From the NCBI GenBank assembly GCA_015654715.1, contig JAATGK010000498.1:1-12088 (forward strand): a stretch of 12,088 nucleotides of DNA, in the 5' to 3' direction. Every line of letters begins with the position of its first letter. Position 1 is the stretch's first letter. Position numbers and translations under genes: made by a program. This document shows, piece by piece, positions 1 to 9,933 of the stretch. The notes under the pieces are model-generated. The model made no database searches. It saw only the letters and a list, made by a program, of their open reading frames with translations, and was not told the origin of the DNA. The stretch is from Alphaproteobacteria bacterium (GTDB taxonomy: Bacteria > Pseudomonadota > Alphaproteobacteria > Micropepsales > Micropepsaceae).

Positions 1-716
1 GTCGTGACCCCCGCTTGCGCCAGCCGGTCGAGGTCGGCGCGGGTGGCGAGGCCGCTTTCCGCCACCACCAGTTTGCCCTCCGGAACGCGCGGCGCCAGCG
101 CCAAGGTGACACCGACATCGGTGACGAAGGTTTTTAAGTCGCGATTGTTGATGCCGATCACGTCCGCTCCCAGCGCCAGGGCACGGTCGAGTTCGCCGCC
201 ATTATGGACTTCCACCAGCGCGTCCATGCCGAAGCTGCGGGCAGTGGTGAAAAGGGTGGCAGCAGTGGCGTCGTCGACCATCGCCAGAATAATAAGGATG
301 GCATCGGCCCCCCAGGCGCGCGCTTCGGCGACTTGATAAGGCTCGATCATGAAATCCTTGCGCAATACCGGCAGGTCGCAGGCTTCGCGCGCAGCGGAAA
401 GAAATTCGGGGGCGCCCTGGAACGATGGCGTATCGGTCAGCACCGACAGGCAGGTGGCGCCGCCGGCCGCATAAGCTTGGGCCAGCGCGGGGGGATCGAA
501 ATCGGGCCGGATCAGACCGCGCGACGGGCTTGCCTTTTTGATCTCGGCGATCAGGCCGAAGCGGCCCTCGATCCGCGCCGTCAGCAGGGCCGCCTTGAAG
601 CCGCGCACCGGATCGGCGGCGCGGGCGCAAGTGATGATCTCGGCCGGGGAAATCGCGGCTTTGGCGCGGGCCACCTCGTCGCGCTTATAAGTGGCGATGG
701 TGTCGAGGATGTTCAC
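1..716 (-). CDS. trpC: Indole-3-glycerol phosphate synthase, C-terminus off the left edge
   Basis: This enzyme converts carboxyphenylamino-deoxyribulose phosphate to indole-3-glycerol phosphate, the ring-closing step of cytoplasmic tryptophan synthesis. 238 codons are visible. The family is about 260-270 residues long, so roughly the last 25-30 are outside the window. Active-site motifs of the TIM barrel are all present: AEIKKASPS (Glu58, Lys60), LRKDF (Lys120, the catalytic lysine), LVEVHN (Glu169), GINNRDL (Asn190) and VAESG (Glu220, Ser221). The start is a GTG at 716 that shares the bases GTGA with the trpD stop. This is a classic translational-coupling overlap and gives an N-terminus ([20 protein letters not shown]) typical of the family. 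There is no sign of damage in the visible part. Confidence 0.95.
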   Translation of the reverse strand, partial: MNILDTIATYKRDEVARAKAAISPAEIITCARAADPVRGFKAALLTARIEGRFGLIAEIKKASPSRGLIRPDFDPPALAQAYAAGGATCLSVLTDTPSFQGAPEFLSAAREACDLPVLRKDFMIEPYQVAEARAWGADAILIILAMVDDATAATLFTTARSFGMDALVEVHNGGELDRALALGADVIGINNRDLKTFVTDVGVTLALAPRVPEGKLVVAESGLATRADLDRLAQAGVT

Positions 717-1741
717 GCCGCCGCTCCGTTCGACACCGCGACCAGCTTGGCGAGTACCGCTTTGGCGGCGCCGCTGTCGATGGCGTGGGCGGCAAGCTCG
801 GCGCCCTCGCGGAGATCGGCTGCTTTGTCGGCGACGATCAGCGCCGCGGCGGAATTGAGCAGCACGATGTCGCGATAGGCACCCGGTTCGCCGTCGAGCA
901 GACGGGTCAGGGCGGCGGCATTTTCCGGCGCTTCGCCGCCTTTGACCGCGGCCAGCGGATGGCGCGGCAGGCCAGCATCTTCCGGGGTCACCGTTTTTAA
1001 TGCGATGCGGCCGTTTTCCAGCGCTGCGACATGGGTCACATCGGAAATGGAAAGCTCGTCGAGGCCATCGCCGCCGTGCACGACCCAGGCTTTTTCGGCG
1101 CCTTGGACGGCCAGCACCTTGGCGACCGGCTCCAGCCATTCCAGCGCATAAACGCCGAGCAATTGGCGCTTGACCCCGGCCGGGTTCGACAATGGCCCAA
1201 GCAGGTTGAAGATGGTGCGAAAACCGAGGGCGCGGCGCACCGGTGTCACATGGCGCATTGCCGGGTGATAACCTTGCGCGAACAGAAAGCAGACGCCCGC
1301 CTCGGTGAGGCAAGCCTCCGCCACTTCCGGCGTCACATCGACCTTGACGCCGAGGGCTTCCAGCACATCCGCCGCACCGGACTTCGAGGTCATGTTGCGG
1401 TTGCCGTGTTTGGCCACCGGCACGCCGCAGGCCGCGGCGACGAAACAGGCGGCGCTCGAAATGTTGAGGGTGGAATGGCCGTCGCCGCCGGTGCCGACGA
1501 GATCGATGGCGCCCGCCGGAGCTTTGACGCGCTTCATCGCGGCGCGCATCGCCGTCACGGCACCGGTGATTTCGTCGACCGACGGCTTGCGCAGCGCCAG
1601 CGCGGTGAGAAATCCGGCCATTTGGGCTTCACCGACGTCCCCCGCCATGATGGCGGTGAAGGCTGCGGCGGAGGCTTCGGTGTCGAGAACTTTGCCTGCG
1701 GCGAGGCGCTTCAACAAAACGGAAAAATCGAGGTGGCTCAT
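713..1741 (-). CDS. trpD: Anthranilate phosphoribosyltransferase
   Basis: TrpD transfers the phosphoribosyl group of PRPP to anthranilate, the second step of tryptophan synthesis. It is 342 residues long, normal for the family. The PRPP-binding loop GTGGDG is at 83-88 and NIS at 93-95. KHGNR is at 111-115, Arg170 is the likely anthranilate-site arginine, [12 protein letters not shown] is near 178-189, and the metal-binding DGLDE is at 225-229. The reading frame stays open upstream to 2101 inside trpG, but homology begins at [13 protein letters not shown], so I use the ATG at 1741. It begins 8 bases after the trpG stop with no clear Shine-Dalgarno, suggesting coupled translation. The gene overlaps trpC by four bases at its end. 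Confidence 0.96.
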   Translation of the reverse strand: MSHLDFSVLLKRLAAGKVLDTEASAAAFTAIMAGDVGEAQMAGFLTALALRKPSVDEITGAVTAMRAAMKRVKAPAGAIDLVGTGGDGHSTLNISSAACFVAAACGVPVAKHGNRNMTSKSGAADVLEALGVKVDVTPEVAEACLTEAGVCFLFAQGYHPAMRHVTPVRRALGFRTIFNLLGPLSNPAGVKRQLLGVYALEWLEPVAKVLAVQGAEKAWVVHGGDGLDELSISDVTHVAALENGRIALKTVTPEDAGLPRHPLAAVKGGEAPENAAALTRLLDGEPGAYRDIVLLNSAAALIVADKAADLREGAELAAHAIDSGAAKAVLAKLVAVSNGAAA

Positions 1742-1749
1742 GTCTTGTA

Positions 1750-2334
1750 TCAGGCCAGTTCGCGCTGATGCGCCAGGCGCAGGAAATTCTGCAACAGGGC
1801 GTGGCCGTTTTCGCTGGCGATGCTCTCGGGATGGAACTGGACGCCGTGGACGGGATGGGTCTTGTGCATCACGCCCATGATGACGCCGTCTTCGGCCACC
1901 GCGGTGACTTCGAGGCAATCGGGCATCGATTCCGGCAGGATGGTCAGCGAGTGATAGCGCGTGGCGGTGAAATCGTTGTTGAGGCCGCGGAAAACGCTTT
2001 TGCCGGTGTGGTGGATGGTCGACAGCTTGCCGTGCATCGGCTTGGGCGCGCGCACGATCTTGCCGCCATAGACCTGACCGATCGACTGGTGGCCGAGACA
2101 AACACCCAAAATCGGCACCGAGCCGTTGGCCTTGGTGATCAGATCGCAGCAGATGCCCGCCTCGTTGGGGGTGCAGGGCCCAGGGGACAGCACGATCGCC
2201 TCCGGCTTCAGCGCCAAGGCCTCGGCGGTGGAGATTTCGTCATTGCGTTTGACCAGCACCTCGGCCCCGAGCTGCCCAAGGTAGTGGAAGAGGTTGTAGG
2301 TGAAGCTGTCGTAGTTATCGATCAGAAGAAGCAT
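1750..2334 (-). CDS. trpG: Anthranilate synthase glutamine amidotransferase subunit
   Basis: This 194-residue class I glutamine amidotransferase releases ammonia from glutamine for the anthranilate synthase large subunit TrpE. In some bacteria the same subunit also serves PabB for folate synthesis. The catalytic triad is intact: Cys79 in GVCLGHQ, with His168 and Glu170 in QFHPES. The N-terminal [13 protein letters not shown] and the oxyanion motif [12 protein letters not shown] (49-60) are canonical. The ATG at 2334 has a short AGG six bases upstream. It is the first gene of the trpG-trpD-trpC run. No trpE lies next to it, since katG and its terminator come before it, so the large subunit must be encoded elsewhere. 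Confidence 0.96.
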   Translation of the reverse strand: MLLLIDNYDSFTYNLFHYLGQLGAEVLVKRNDEISTAEALALKPEAIVLSPGPCTPNEAGICCDLITKANGSVPILGVCLGHQSIGQVYGGKIVRAPKPMHGKLSTIHHTGKSVFRGLNNDFTATRYHSLTILPESMPDCLEVTAVAEDGVIMGVMHKTHPVHGVQFHPESIASENGHALLQNFLRLAHQRELA

Positions 2335-2348
2335 TTTGCACCTAAGGT

Positions 2349-2378
2349 ATTGTAATTATTAGCGTCAAAAGAGAACAA
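2349..2378 (-). promoter_or_regulatory. Possible sigma-70-type promoter of the trpGDC run
   Basis: On the minus strand, TTGTTC (2378-2373) and TACAAT (2354-2349) are separated by 18 bases and lie just upstream of trpG. The -10 box ends only 14 bases before the ATG, so the leader would be very short, about 7-8 bases. The boxes are moderate matches only. I see no leader peptide with tryptophan codons and no attenuator hairpins. Confidence 0.3.
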
Positions 2379-2622
2379 GCCGATGTGTTGCCCGGTCCTT
2401 TGCCCGTTTTTTTGTCGGGTCAATAGGCGCCCCGCGATTGCCGAATTCCACTCCTACCGCGGAATATAGGTTACGGTGTCATTTTCGCGGAATTGACTGC
2501 CGAATGGAAGACGCGACCTTTTGGCCGATGAGCCCGCGCGCCAATCATCTATTGCCGGGGCAAGCAATATTATTGGCTCCTGTTCGAAGGGCGATGGCAG
2601 TCCAACTTCTCGTAATCTGCCC

Positions 2623-2659
2623 ATAAAATTGACCCGCCGCCGGTTCGGCGGCAGGTCAA
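2623..2659 (-). terminator. Intrinsic terminator of katG
   Basis: On the minus-strand transcript, the arms TTGACCTGCCGCCG and CGGCGGCGGGTCAA form a 14-pair stem. It has a three-base loop (AAC) and one internal U-G wobble, and is followed at once by TTTTAT. It begins 31 bases after the katG stop. The wobble pairs only in the minus-strand RNA (it is C-A on the plus strand), which fits a terminator acting for katG. It isolates katG from the trp genes. Confidence 0.75.
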
Positions 2660-2690
2660 CTTCAGCAGTGTGGACATCCAAAGCGCCGGT

Positions 2691-5048
<2,358 letters not shown>

Positions 5049-5101
5049 TCAGGATAGCAGGAAACCTCAGGCAAACGCATCGCCATTGGGGTAACTCCGC
5101 G

Positions 5102-5125
5102 GCGTAATAAGGCCAATTATTGCGC
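5102..5125. repeat. Inverted repeat with GGCCAA centre upstream of katG
   Basis: GCGTAATAA and TTATTGCGC face each other across GGCCAA. All positions pair except one, T opposite G. It could be an operator half-way between feoC and katG, or part of the feoC 3' end. It has no run of T after it on the minus strand, so it is not an ordinary terminator. Its role is unknown. Confidence 0.35.
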
Positions 5126-5132
5126 GCACACC

Positions 5133-5158
5133 GGACCGGTATCCGCGGTGACCGGCCC
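5133..5158 (-). other. GC-rich hairpin 57 bases after feoC
   Basis: In the minus-strand RNA, GGGCCGGU pairs with ACCGGUCC (eight pairs, one G-U) around a ten-base loop that itself contains CCGCGG. No U-tract follows. It may protect the 3' end of the feo message or mark a weak or Rho-dependent stop. That reading is inference from position only. Confidence 0.35.
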
Positions 5159-5214
5159 TGTGTTACGCTGCGGGTCCGCAATCCGATCGACAACGAACAC
5201 GCGCAAAAACGCTC

Positions 5215-5454
5215 TCATTGTCTGTCGCACCATTCGTAGATGGCTGCCGGCAACGTCCCGCAACAGCAACTTTTGCTGCAGGAGCCGCCGCAATCGGCTG
5301 GAGATTCGATGCGGTGCACTTTGCTCTTGGCCACCCACGGTTCCAGCAGGGCGCGCATGGTGTCTTCGGCGACGCCGAAGGGTACTGCCATTTCCGACAA
5401 GGAAGAACGCCGGCGTTGTTTGAGATAGGTTTTGACTTCACTTGGGCTTGCCAT
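5215..5454 (-). CDS. feoC: FeoC-like cysteine-rich winged-helix protein
   Basis: This small protein (79 residues; Escherichia coli FeoC is 78) is the third component of the ferrous-iron system. Family members have a winged-helix fold with a cysteine cluster that can hold an Fe-S centre. They have been linked to FeoB stability and regulation. The N-terminus MASPSEVKTYLKQRRRSSLS and the following helix region (about 21-50) fit the winged helix. The cluster is C55-x3-C59-x3-C63-C64-C65, with another Cys76, and the C-terminal YEWCDRQ resembles the REWW-type ending of enteric FeoC. The ATG at 5454 follows the feoB stop by 12 bases. A GAGGAG ribosome site overlaps that stop, so it is clearly co-transcribed with feoB. 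The three adjacent cysteines are unusual. FeoC is the best match by size, position and cysteines, though the sequence is divergent. Confidence 0.85.
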   Translation of the reverse strand: MASPSEVKTYLKQRRRSSLSEMAVPFGVAEDTMRALLEPWVAKSKVHRIESPADCGGSCSKSCCCGTLPAAIYEWCDRQ

Positions 5455-5466
5455 TTTGCATTCTCC

Positions 5467-7806
5467 TCAGGCGTTCGCTTCCAGGGCTTGCAGTTTTCTG
5501 CGGTTTGCGTTCGACATGCCCCATAAGGTGGCGGAGACGACCGCAAAGAAGGCGAGGCAGCCGGCAATCCAACCCAGTGACTGGGACGGGTGACGGACAA
5601 ATGTCGCAGCCTGATAGAAGCAGACCGAAGCGGAGTAACTAAGCGTTGTGGTCCACGCGGCGCTGAACAATGTCCATGGCCCGCCGACTTCGCGCTGCAT
5701 CGCCCCCATGGCAGCCACGCACGGCATGTAGAGGAGGATCAGCAGCAGATAGGCATAGCCGCCGATGGCTCCGTCGAAATACCTCGCAATGGTGCCGAAG
5801 ACTGGCGAGCCTGCCGCAACATCGCCCGCTCCGGTCGCGGCTGACGCCGATGCGGCTTGGCCGATACCGAGAGGGTCGCCCAATTTGCCGGCGACGCCCG
5901 CAAGATTGGCGGGAATGGTAGCGACGGCACCAGACAGCTTGTCAGCCAAAGTCGGCTCGGCAGCCTCCTTGCCGTCAGCGCCTGCCGCGGCATCGGGTTT
6001 GCCGACTTCGGTGTAGAGCGCATTCAACGTGCCCACCACGGCTTCTTTCGCCAGAAATCCTGTGAAGATGCCGACTGCCGCCGGCCAGTTGTCGTCGTGC
6101 AATCCCATCGGCCGGAATGCCGGCGTGATGCTGCGCCCGATGCTGGACAACACCGACTCGCCACTGTCTTCGTGGCCGAATTTGCCGTCGGTGCCGAGCG
6201 AATTGAGGAAACTCAGGATCACCACCATCGGCACGATGACGCGCCCGGCGCGGAAGACGAAATCGCGCAAGCGCTGGCCCGCGCGGCGCACCACTGTTCC
6301 AAACGTCGGCAGATGATATGGCGGCAGCTCCATCACAAACGGGGAGGCGTCGCCTTTGAGGAGGGTATTCTTCAAGAGCAAGCCGGTAAGGACGGCAAAC
6401 AAAATGCCGACGAGATAGAGGCTGAACACAATGTTCTGACCGCCACCGGGAAAGAACGCGGCCGCGAACAAGGCATAGACCGGCAGCCGCGCGCCGCAGG
6501 ACATGAACGGCGCCATCATCACGGTAAGAATGCGATCGCGGCGATGCTCCAGCGTACGGGTGGCCATGATCGCCGGTACGTTGCAGCCAAATCCGACGAT
6601 CAGGGGAACGAACGACTTGCCCGGCAGGCCGATGGCGCGCATGGCGCGGTCCATGACAAACGCGGCCCGCGCCATGTATCCGGAATCCTCTAAGAACGAG
6701 AGGAACAGATAGAGGAAGCCGATCACCGGGATGAAGGTGCCGACGGTCTGAATGCCGCCGCCGATACCTTTCGATGCCAACACGGTCAACCAGTCCGGTG
6801 CCGATAGCGAGCGGAGCGTTTGCCCCATGCCATCGACCAGAAGGGCGCCGCCGGCCTGATCGAAGAAGTCGATGAAGGCGCCGCCGATGTTGATGGTGAA
6901 CAGGAACATCAAATACATCATCAGGAGGAAGATCGGGATGCCGAGCAACCGGTTGAGGACCAAGCGGTCCATCCAATCGGTGAGCGTGCGCGAGGCTTCC
7001 CGGGGACGGGTGAGCGACGATTTCACGACGTCGCTCGCCAAGGCGAAGCGACCATCGGCGATCAGAATGTCGGCTTCTTCGCCGGTGGCTTCTTCGATTG
7101 TGCCCAGCCTGGCGGCGACGGTTCCTGGCGGCAGCAGCTCTTCGAGCGGCTTCACGCTCTCATCGCCTTCGAGCAGCTTGATCGCGTACCAGCGCGCCAT
7201 CGGCTTGCGGGCGCCATCGGCGCTGCCGATTTCATCCGCCAATGCCGCGATTGCGCCTTCGACGTGAGGATCGAAACCGGACATCACGGAGGAAATCGCG
7301 GAACGGGTCGCCATTTTCTGGATCGCCGCTTTCAGGTCCGGCACGCCCTTTTTGCGTGTCGCCACGATCGGGACGGCCGGACAATCGAGCGCCGCCGACA
7401 GTTTTGCCACATCGACGCGAATGCCGCGGCGCCGTGCGATATCGACCATGTTGACCGCCAGGATGACCGGGACCTGCATCTCCAGGAGCTGCGCCGTCAG
7501 GTACAGATTGCGCTCGAGATTGGAGGCATCGACGATGTTGATGAAGACGTCGGCCTCACCCGACAGGACGTAATCACGCGCCACGCGTTCGTCTTCCGAA
7601 GAGCGGTTGGCGGCGCCGAGATTGTAAACGCCGGGCAAATCCACCACCTCGCAGGTGGCGCCGCCGACCGGCATGGTGCCGACGACTTTTTCGACGGTAA
7701 CGCCCGGCCAGTTGCCGACACTGCGCCGGGCCCCGGTCAGCGCATTGAACAGCGTGGTCTTGCCACAGTTGGGATTGCCGACCAGGCCAACAACGATCTT
7801 TTTCAT
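5467..7806 (-). CDS. feoB: Ferrous iron transporter FeoB (GTPase-permease)
   Basis: FeoB is the inner-membrane Fe(II) transporter, with a cytoplasmic G domain followed by membrane Gate domains. It is 779 residues, typical of proteobacteria. G-domain motifs are G1 GNPNCGKTT (10-18), the G2 region NWPGVTV (32-38), G3 DLPG (56-59), G4 NMVD (119-122) and a G5 region near 145-155. A GDI-like helical region follows to about 270. The first Gate shows GFGCNVPA (Cys408) and SCGARLPVYA (Cys437). The second half ends with helices around PCVAAMGAMQREVGG and a short basic tail. An alanine- and glycine-rich loop separates parts of the membrane domain and looks like a linker. The ATG at 7806 is one base after the feoA stop, with GGAAAGAG as ribosome site inside feoA, so the two are translationally coupled. 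Confidence 0.98.
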   Translation of the reverse strand: MKKIVVGLVGNPNCGKTTLFNALTGARRSVGNWPGVTVEKVVGTMPVGGATCEVVDLPGVYNLGAANRSSEDERVARDYVLSGEADVFINIVDASNLERNLYLTAQLLEMQVPVILAVNMVDIARRRGIRVDVAKLSAALDCPAVPIVATRKKGVPDLKAAIQKMATRSAISSVMSGFDPHVEGAIAALADEIGSADGARKPMARWYAIKLLEGDESVKPLEELLPPGTVAARLGTIEEATGEEADILIADGRFALASDVVKSSLTRPREASRTLTDWMDRLVLNRLLGIPIFLLMMYLMFLFTINIGGAFIDFFDQAGGALLVDGMGQTLRSLSAPDWLTVLASKGIGGGIQTVGTFIPVIGFLYLFLSFLEDSGYMARAAFVMDRAMRAIGLPGKSFVPLIVGFGCNVPAIMATRTLEHRRDRILTVMMAPFMSCGARLPVYALFAAAFFPGGGQNIVFSLYLVGILFAVLTGLLLKNTLLKGDASPFVMELPPYHLPTFGTVVRRAGQRLRDFVFRAGRVIVPMVVILSFLNSLGTDGKFGHEDSGESVLSSIGRSITPAFRPMGLHDDNWPAAVGIFTGFLAKEAVVGTLNALYTEVGKPDAAAGADGKEAAEPTLADKLSGAVATIPANLAGVAGKLGDPLGIGQAASASAATGAGDVAAGSPVFGTIARYFDGAIGGYAYLLLILLYMPCVAAMGAMQREVGGPWTLFSAAWTTTLSYSASVCFYQAATFVRHPSQSLGWIAGCLAFFAVVSATLWGMSNANRRKLQALEANA

Positions 7807-7807
7807 G

Positions 7808-8275
7808 TCAAACTCTTTCCAACATCAGAAGTTCTGCTTCGCCTTTGCGCAGGCTCAAAGCGGAGTTGCGTACGCGGATCTCAATCGGGTCGCCGAGGGG
7901 CGCGAACCTCGTCAAAGTGAATTCGATGCCTGGGGTCAGCCCCATCGCCATGAGGCGCTGGCGATAATCGCGATCGCCTTTTTTCAACCCGGCCACGCGA
8001 GCTTTGTCGCCCGGACGCAGATCGCCGATGCCGATCATGTCGCCGCCCGCAAAGGAAACGACGCGTACTTTTTCCGCGGTCGTTCGGTCGAGGGCCAATC
8101 GTGCGTCGCTACATCCGACCACGACGCCGCTGGCGCCCTGGTTGCCAAGCACGTCGATTTTGTCGCCGACATGCAGGCCCATATCCGAAAGCTTTCTCGG
8201 CAAAGCATCCGTTGCGAGGATCGCGAGGACACGGAACGGACCTGGCTGTGCTTCACTCAGCTGCATGGATTGCAA
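7808..8275 (-). CDS. feoA: Double-domain FeoA ferrous-iron transport protein
   Basis: FeoA is a small SH3-like cytoplasmic protein needed for FeoB function. This copy is 155 residues, about twice the usual 75-85, because two FeoA domains are fused. The first is at about residues 4-74 (RKLSDMGLHVGDKI, then GVVVGCSDARLALDR). The second is at about 82-155 (GDLRPGDKARV, QRLMAMGLTPG, PIEIRVRNSALSLRKGEAE) and is closer to the classical form. Both share an R-x-L-x-x-MGL-x-x-G core. I chose the TTG at 8275 because AAGGAG (8284-8289) sits exactly 8 bases before it. The in-frame ATG at 8266 would be 17 bases away, too far. The gene follows the porin by 83 bases, which contain the putative operator, and is followed by feoB after one base. 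Confidence 0.93.
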   Translation of the reverse strand: MQSMQLSEAQPGPFRVLAILATDALPRKLSDMGLHVGDKIDVLGNQGASGVVVGCSDARLALDRTTAEKVRVVSFAGGDMIGIGDLRPGDKARVAGLKKGDRDYRQRLMAMGLTPGIEFTLTRFAPLGDPIEIRVRNSALSLRKGEAELLMLERV

Positions 8276-8300
8276 GGAACGGTCTCCTTTTTTCTCGTTG

Positions 8301-8334
8301 TTGCGATTCGATAGTTATTGAGACGCAATCGCAA
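8301..8334 (-). promoter_or_regulatory. Putative Fur-type operator of feoA
   Basis: A perfect eight-base inverted repeat, TTGCGATT and AATCGCAA, encloses 18 bases that include TATTGAGA. It sits 25 bases upstream of the feoA start codon, in the short gap after the porin gene. The same outer TTGCGA/TCGCAA arms and TATTGAGA core occur upstream of the porin (9826-9862). On the minus strand both read TTGCGA, then TCTCAATA. Assignment to Fur is inference from the iron genes and the resemblance to TTCTCA-type Fur boxes. Irr or another regulator is possible. Confidence 0.55.
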
Positions 8335-8358
8335 TTACAGGCACACAAATAGACGCGT

Positions 8359-9771
8359 TTAGAACTGAATGGCCGTCCGGACACCGATGACGAGAGCATC
8401 CTTCATCGCTGCAGCGGGCAGGCTCGCATCGGCATTGGGATCGGCGCTGAAACCGGCAGGATGGATGATGTACTGAACGTCCGGCTGGATCGTCCACCAA
8501 GGGGCTGCGACGTAGCTGTAGGAGAGTTCGAGCGCCGCCTCGAAGTCGCGCACCGGTCGCGTCGCGAGCGGATTGGCGTCGTTATAGTCGCGATCATAAG
8601 CGCGGGCCCGATCGCTGATCTTGGCGAATGCAAAACCCAATCCCAGGATGTCGCTGTCGCGCCCTTCGAACAGACCAGTGTAGTTCAAACCAGTGTCGAA
8701 ATAGAAGGGAACGAGGTTGCGATCGCCGGGGGCTCCGCCAATGCGGAAGAACGCGCCAAGCCCCTGACCCTCCGTGCCGTCCTCGCGCCACAGCAGTTTG
8801 TCGGCGACGGCATAGAACCCGTAGTCGCCGCGCCTCTGATAGAGATCGGCGCCGGAAACGGCCGCCAAATCTCCGTCGCTGTCATAGCGCTGATCGTCGA
8901 ACTTGCCGGAATGATACCAGCCGCCCAATTTGAAACTGGCGGGAAGGTCGCCGGCGACGGAATAGCCGACTTCGCTGATGACGAACACGTCCTTGTCGAG
9001 GCTGAAGGTCAGCCCGTCGTGATTGCGCCGCTGCGGATCGTCGTCGCCCACGCTGCTGCCGGCCGGATCGCCGCTGATAACGGCCGTTTGCCAGGTGAAC
9101 GACTTGCTCGGCGTCCACTTGATGCGCACGCCAGGGGTGGCCAGCGGATAGGCGGGTCCGCCATTGGGCAAGTCTGCCGCCATGATCCCGGCCCAGCCGA
9201 AGGTCCCGTTGATGAAGGCGCCGGCATAATCGCTGATGAGAAATTCGTCGTCGGCGGCGATCTGGCCGAGGCGGATCGACAGCGTATCGTCGAACAGGCT
9301 TTGTTCGAGATAGGCATCGAACAAGCGCGTGGCGCGGGTTGCTTCGATATTGGACGGATCGAACAAATTGCCGCCGAGCGTATCGGCCGTCAGTCCGCGG
9401 CCGTGAATTTGAAATCCGTTGACGTGGATGGTGGCGCCTTTCCAGCCGACCAATTTGTCGAGATCAAGATCGACGTCCAGTTCGGCGCGCCCGGTGAAAA
9501 CGGTGCCGCTCTTCTGGCCGCCGGTGGCATTGCCGAGGACTTCCGCCACTTCCGACAGGCCGACCGTCACGCCCCGTTCGGTCAGACTGGTACGCTCGCC
9601 GTTCCAATCGCCGGTCAGGCTGTCGCGCGTCCACAAACTCGCCGGCACGTTGGCCTTGGCGTCCTGACCATAACTCGGCATCGCAATGGCGATCCCCGCT
9701 GCCGTCAAGATCGGAAGAATGCCGGATCGTCTGCGCCCCATGGCGCCTGACACATCGGCTCTTGCCCTCAT
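8359..9771 (-). CDS. OprB-type outer-membrane porin linked to the feo genes
   Basis: This 470-residue beta-barrel protein belongs to the carbohydrate-selective porin (OprB) family. A basic N-terminus and hydrophobic stretch (GILPILTAAGIAIAM) form a signal peptide, with cleavage near SYGQDA. The family start motif SLTGDWNGERTSL follows, then ELDVDLDLDKLVGWKGATIH. Next come RLGQIAADDEFLISDYAGAF and ATPGVRIKWTPS. It ends in Phe (RTAIQF), as expected for an outer-membrane barrel. The ATG at 9771 has a GGAGGGG stretch upstream at a somewhat long spacing. A second ATG ten codons later would also leave a full signal peptide. It has a putative operator upstream, and feoA is the next gene. The location and shared operator suggest it passes Fe(II) or a complex of it, like FeoP of Acidithiobacillus, rather than sugar. 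The family match alone cannot decide the substrate. Confidence 0.9.
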   Translation of the reverse strand: MRARADVSGAMGRRRSGILPILTAAGIAIAMPSYGQDAKANVPASLWTRDSLTGDWNGERTSLTERGVTVGLSEVAEVLGNATGGQKSGTVFTGRAELDVDLDLDKLVGWKGATIHVNGFQIHGRGLTADTLGGNLFDPSNIEATRATRLFDAYLEQSLFDDTLSIRLGQIAADDEFLISDYAGAFINGTFGWAGIMAADLPNGGPAYPLATPGVRIKWTPSKSFTWQTAVISGDPAGSSVGDDDPQRRNHDGLTFSLDKDVFVISEVGYSVAGDLPASFKLGGWYHSGKFDDQRYDSDGDLAAVSGADLYQRRGDYGFYAVADKLLWREDGTEGQGLGAFFRIGGAPGDRNLVPFYFDTGLNYTGLFEGRDSDILGLGFAFAKISDRARAYDRDYNDANPLATRPVRDFEAALELSYSYVAAPWWTIQPDVQYIIHPAGFSADPNADASLPAAAMKDALVIGVRTAIQF

Positions 9772-9825
9772 TTCGAATACTTCCCCTCCGAATTAAGCGA
9801 TGGACCGCTGCCAAATGGCGGACCG

Positions 9826-9862
9826 CTAGTTGCGAATGGTATTGAGAACCACTCGCAACTAG
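9826..9862 (-). promoter_or_regulatory. Long inverted-repeat operator upstream of the porin
   Basis: CTAGTTGCGAATGGT and ACCACTCGCAACTAG form 15-base arms with a single mismatch (9836 against 9852) around ATTGAGA. The repeat lies 55 bases before the porin start codon. The TTGCGA arms and TATTGAGA core are shared with the site before feoA, pointing to co-regulation. Read on the minus strand, GTGGTTCTCAATACC resembles a Fur box. It is unlikely to be a terminator, since no T-run follows and a strong terminator for the upstream gene already lies at 9934-9971. Confidence 0.6.
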
Positions 9863-9870
9863 CTTTCACA

Positions 9871-9900
9871 TATAGACCACAGAGAATTTGCGGACTTCAA
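9871..9900 (-). promoter_or_regulatory. Tentative promoter of the porin gene
   Basis: On the minus strand, TTGAAG (9900-9895) and TCTATA (9876-9871) are 18 bases apart. Transcription would begin at about 9864, immediately before the inverted repeat, so a repressor bound there would block the start. The boxes are ordinary matches, and the support comes mainly from position between the upstream terminator and the operator. Confidence 0.35.
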
Positions 9901-9933
9901 GGGGAGCGCGTCAAAACGACTTTAAGCGAAGAG

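Larger units (their letters stand above)
2335..2690. other. Gene-free interval between katG and trpG
   Basis: This 356-base stretch holds the katG terminator (2623-2659) at one end and the possible trpG promoter (2349-2378) at the other. The middle (about 2380-2620) has a lower-GC, irregular composition. An open 75-codon minus-strand frame (2454-2681) runs straight through the terminator stem and has no recognisable family, so I do not call it a gene. An imperfect pairing of CCCG with CGGG lies around 2400-2422, with a run of T in its loop on the plus strand. It does not look like a terminator for either flanking gene. Confidence 0.5.

Noticed and set aside
2623..2659. The TTGACC/GGTCAA-ended repeat as a possible insertion-sequence terminus
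   Set aside because: No transposase, partner end or target duplication is visible, and the stem plus T-run is fully explained as the katG terminator.
2454..2681. 75-codon minus-strand open frame between katG and trpG
   Set aside because: It starts beyond the katG terminator and runs through its stem, has no recognisable family, no good ribosome site and irregular composition.
5117..5338. Minus-strand 73-codon frame overlapping the feoC end
   Set aside because: It overlaps feoC in another frame and crosses the GC hairpin; feoC has the ribosome site and the family match.
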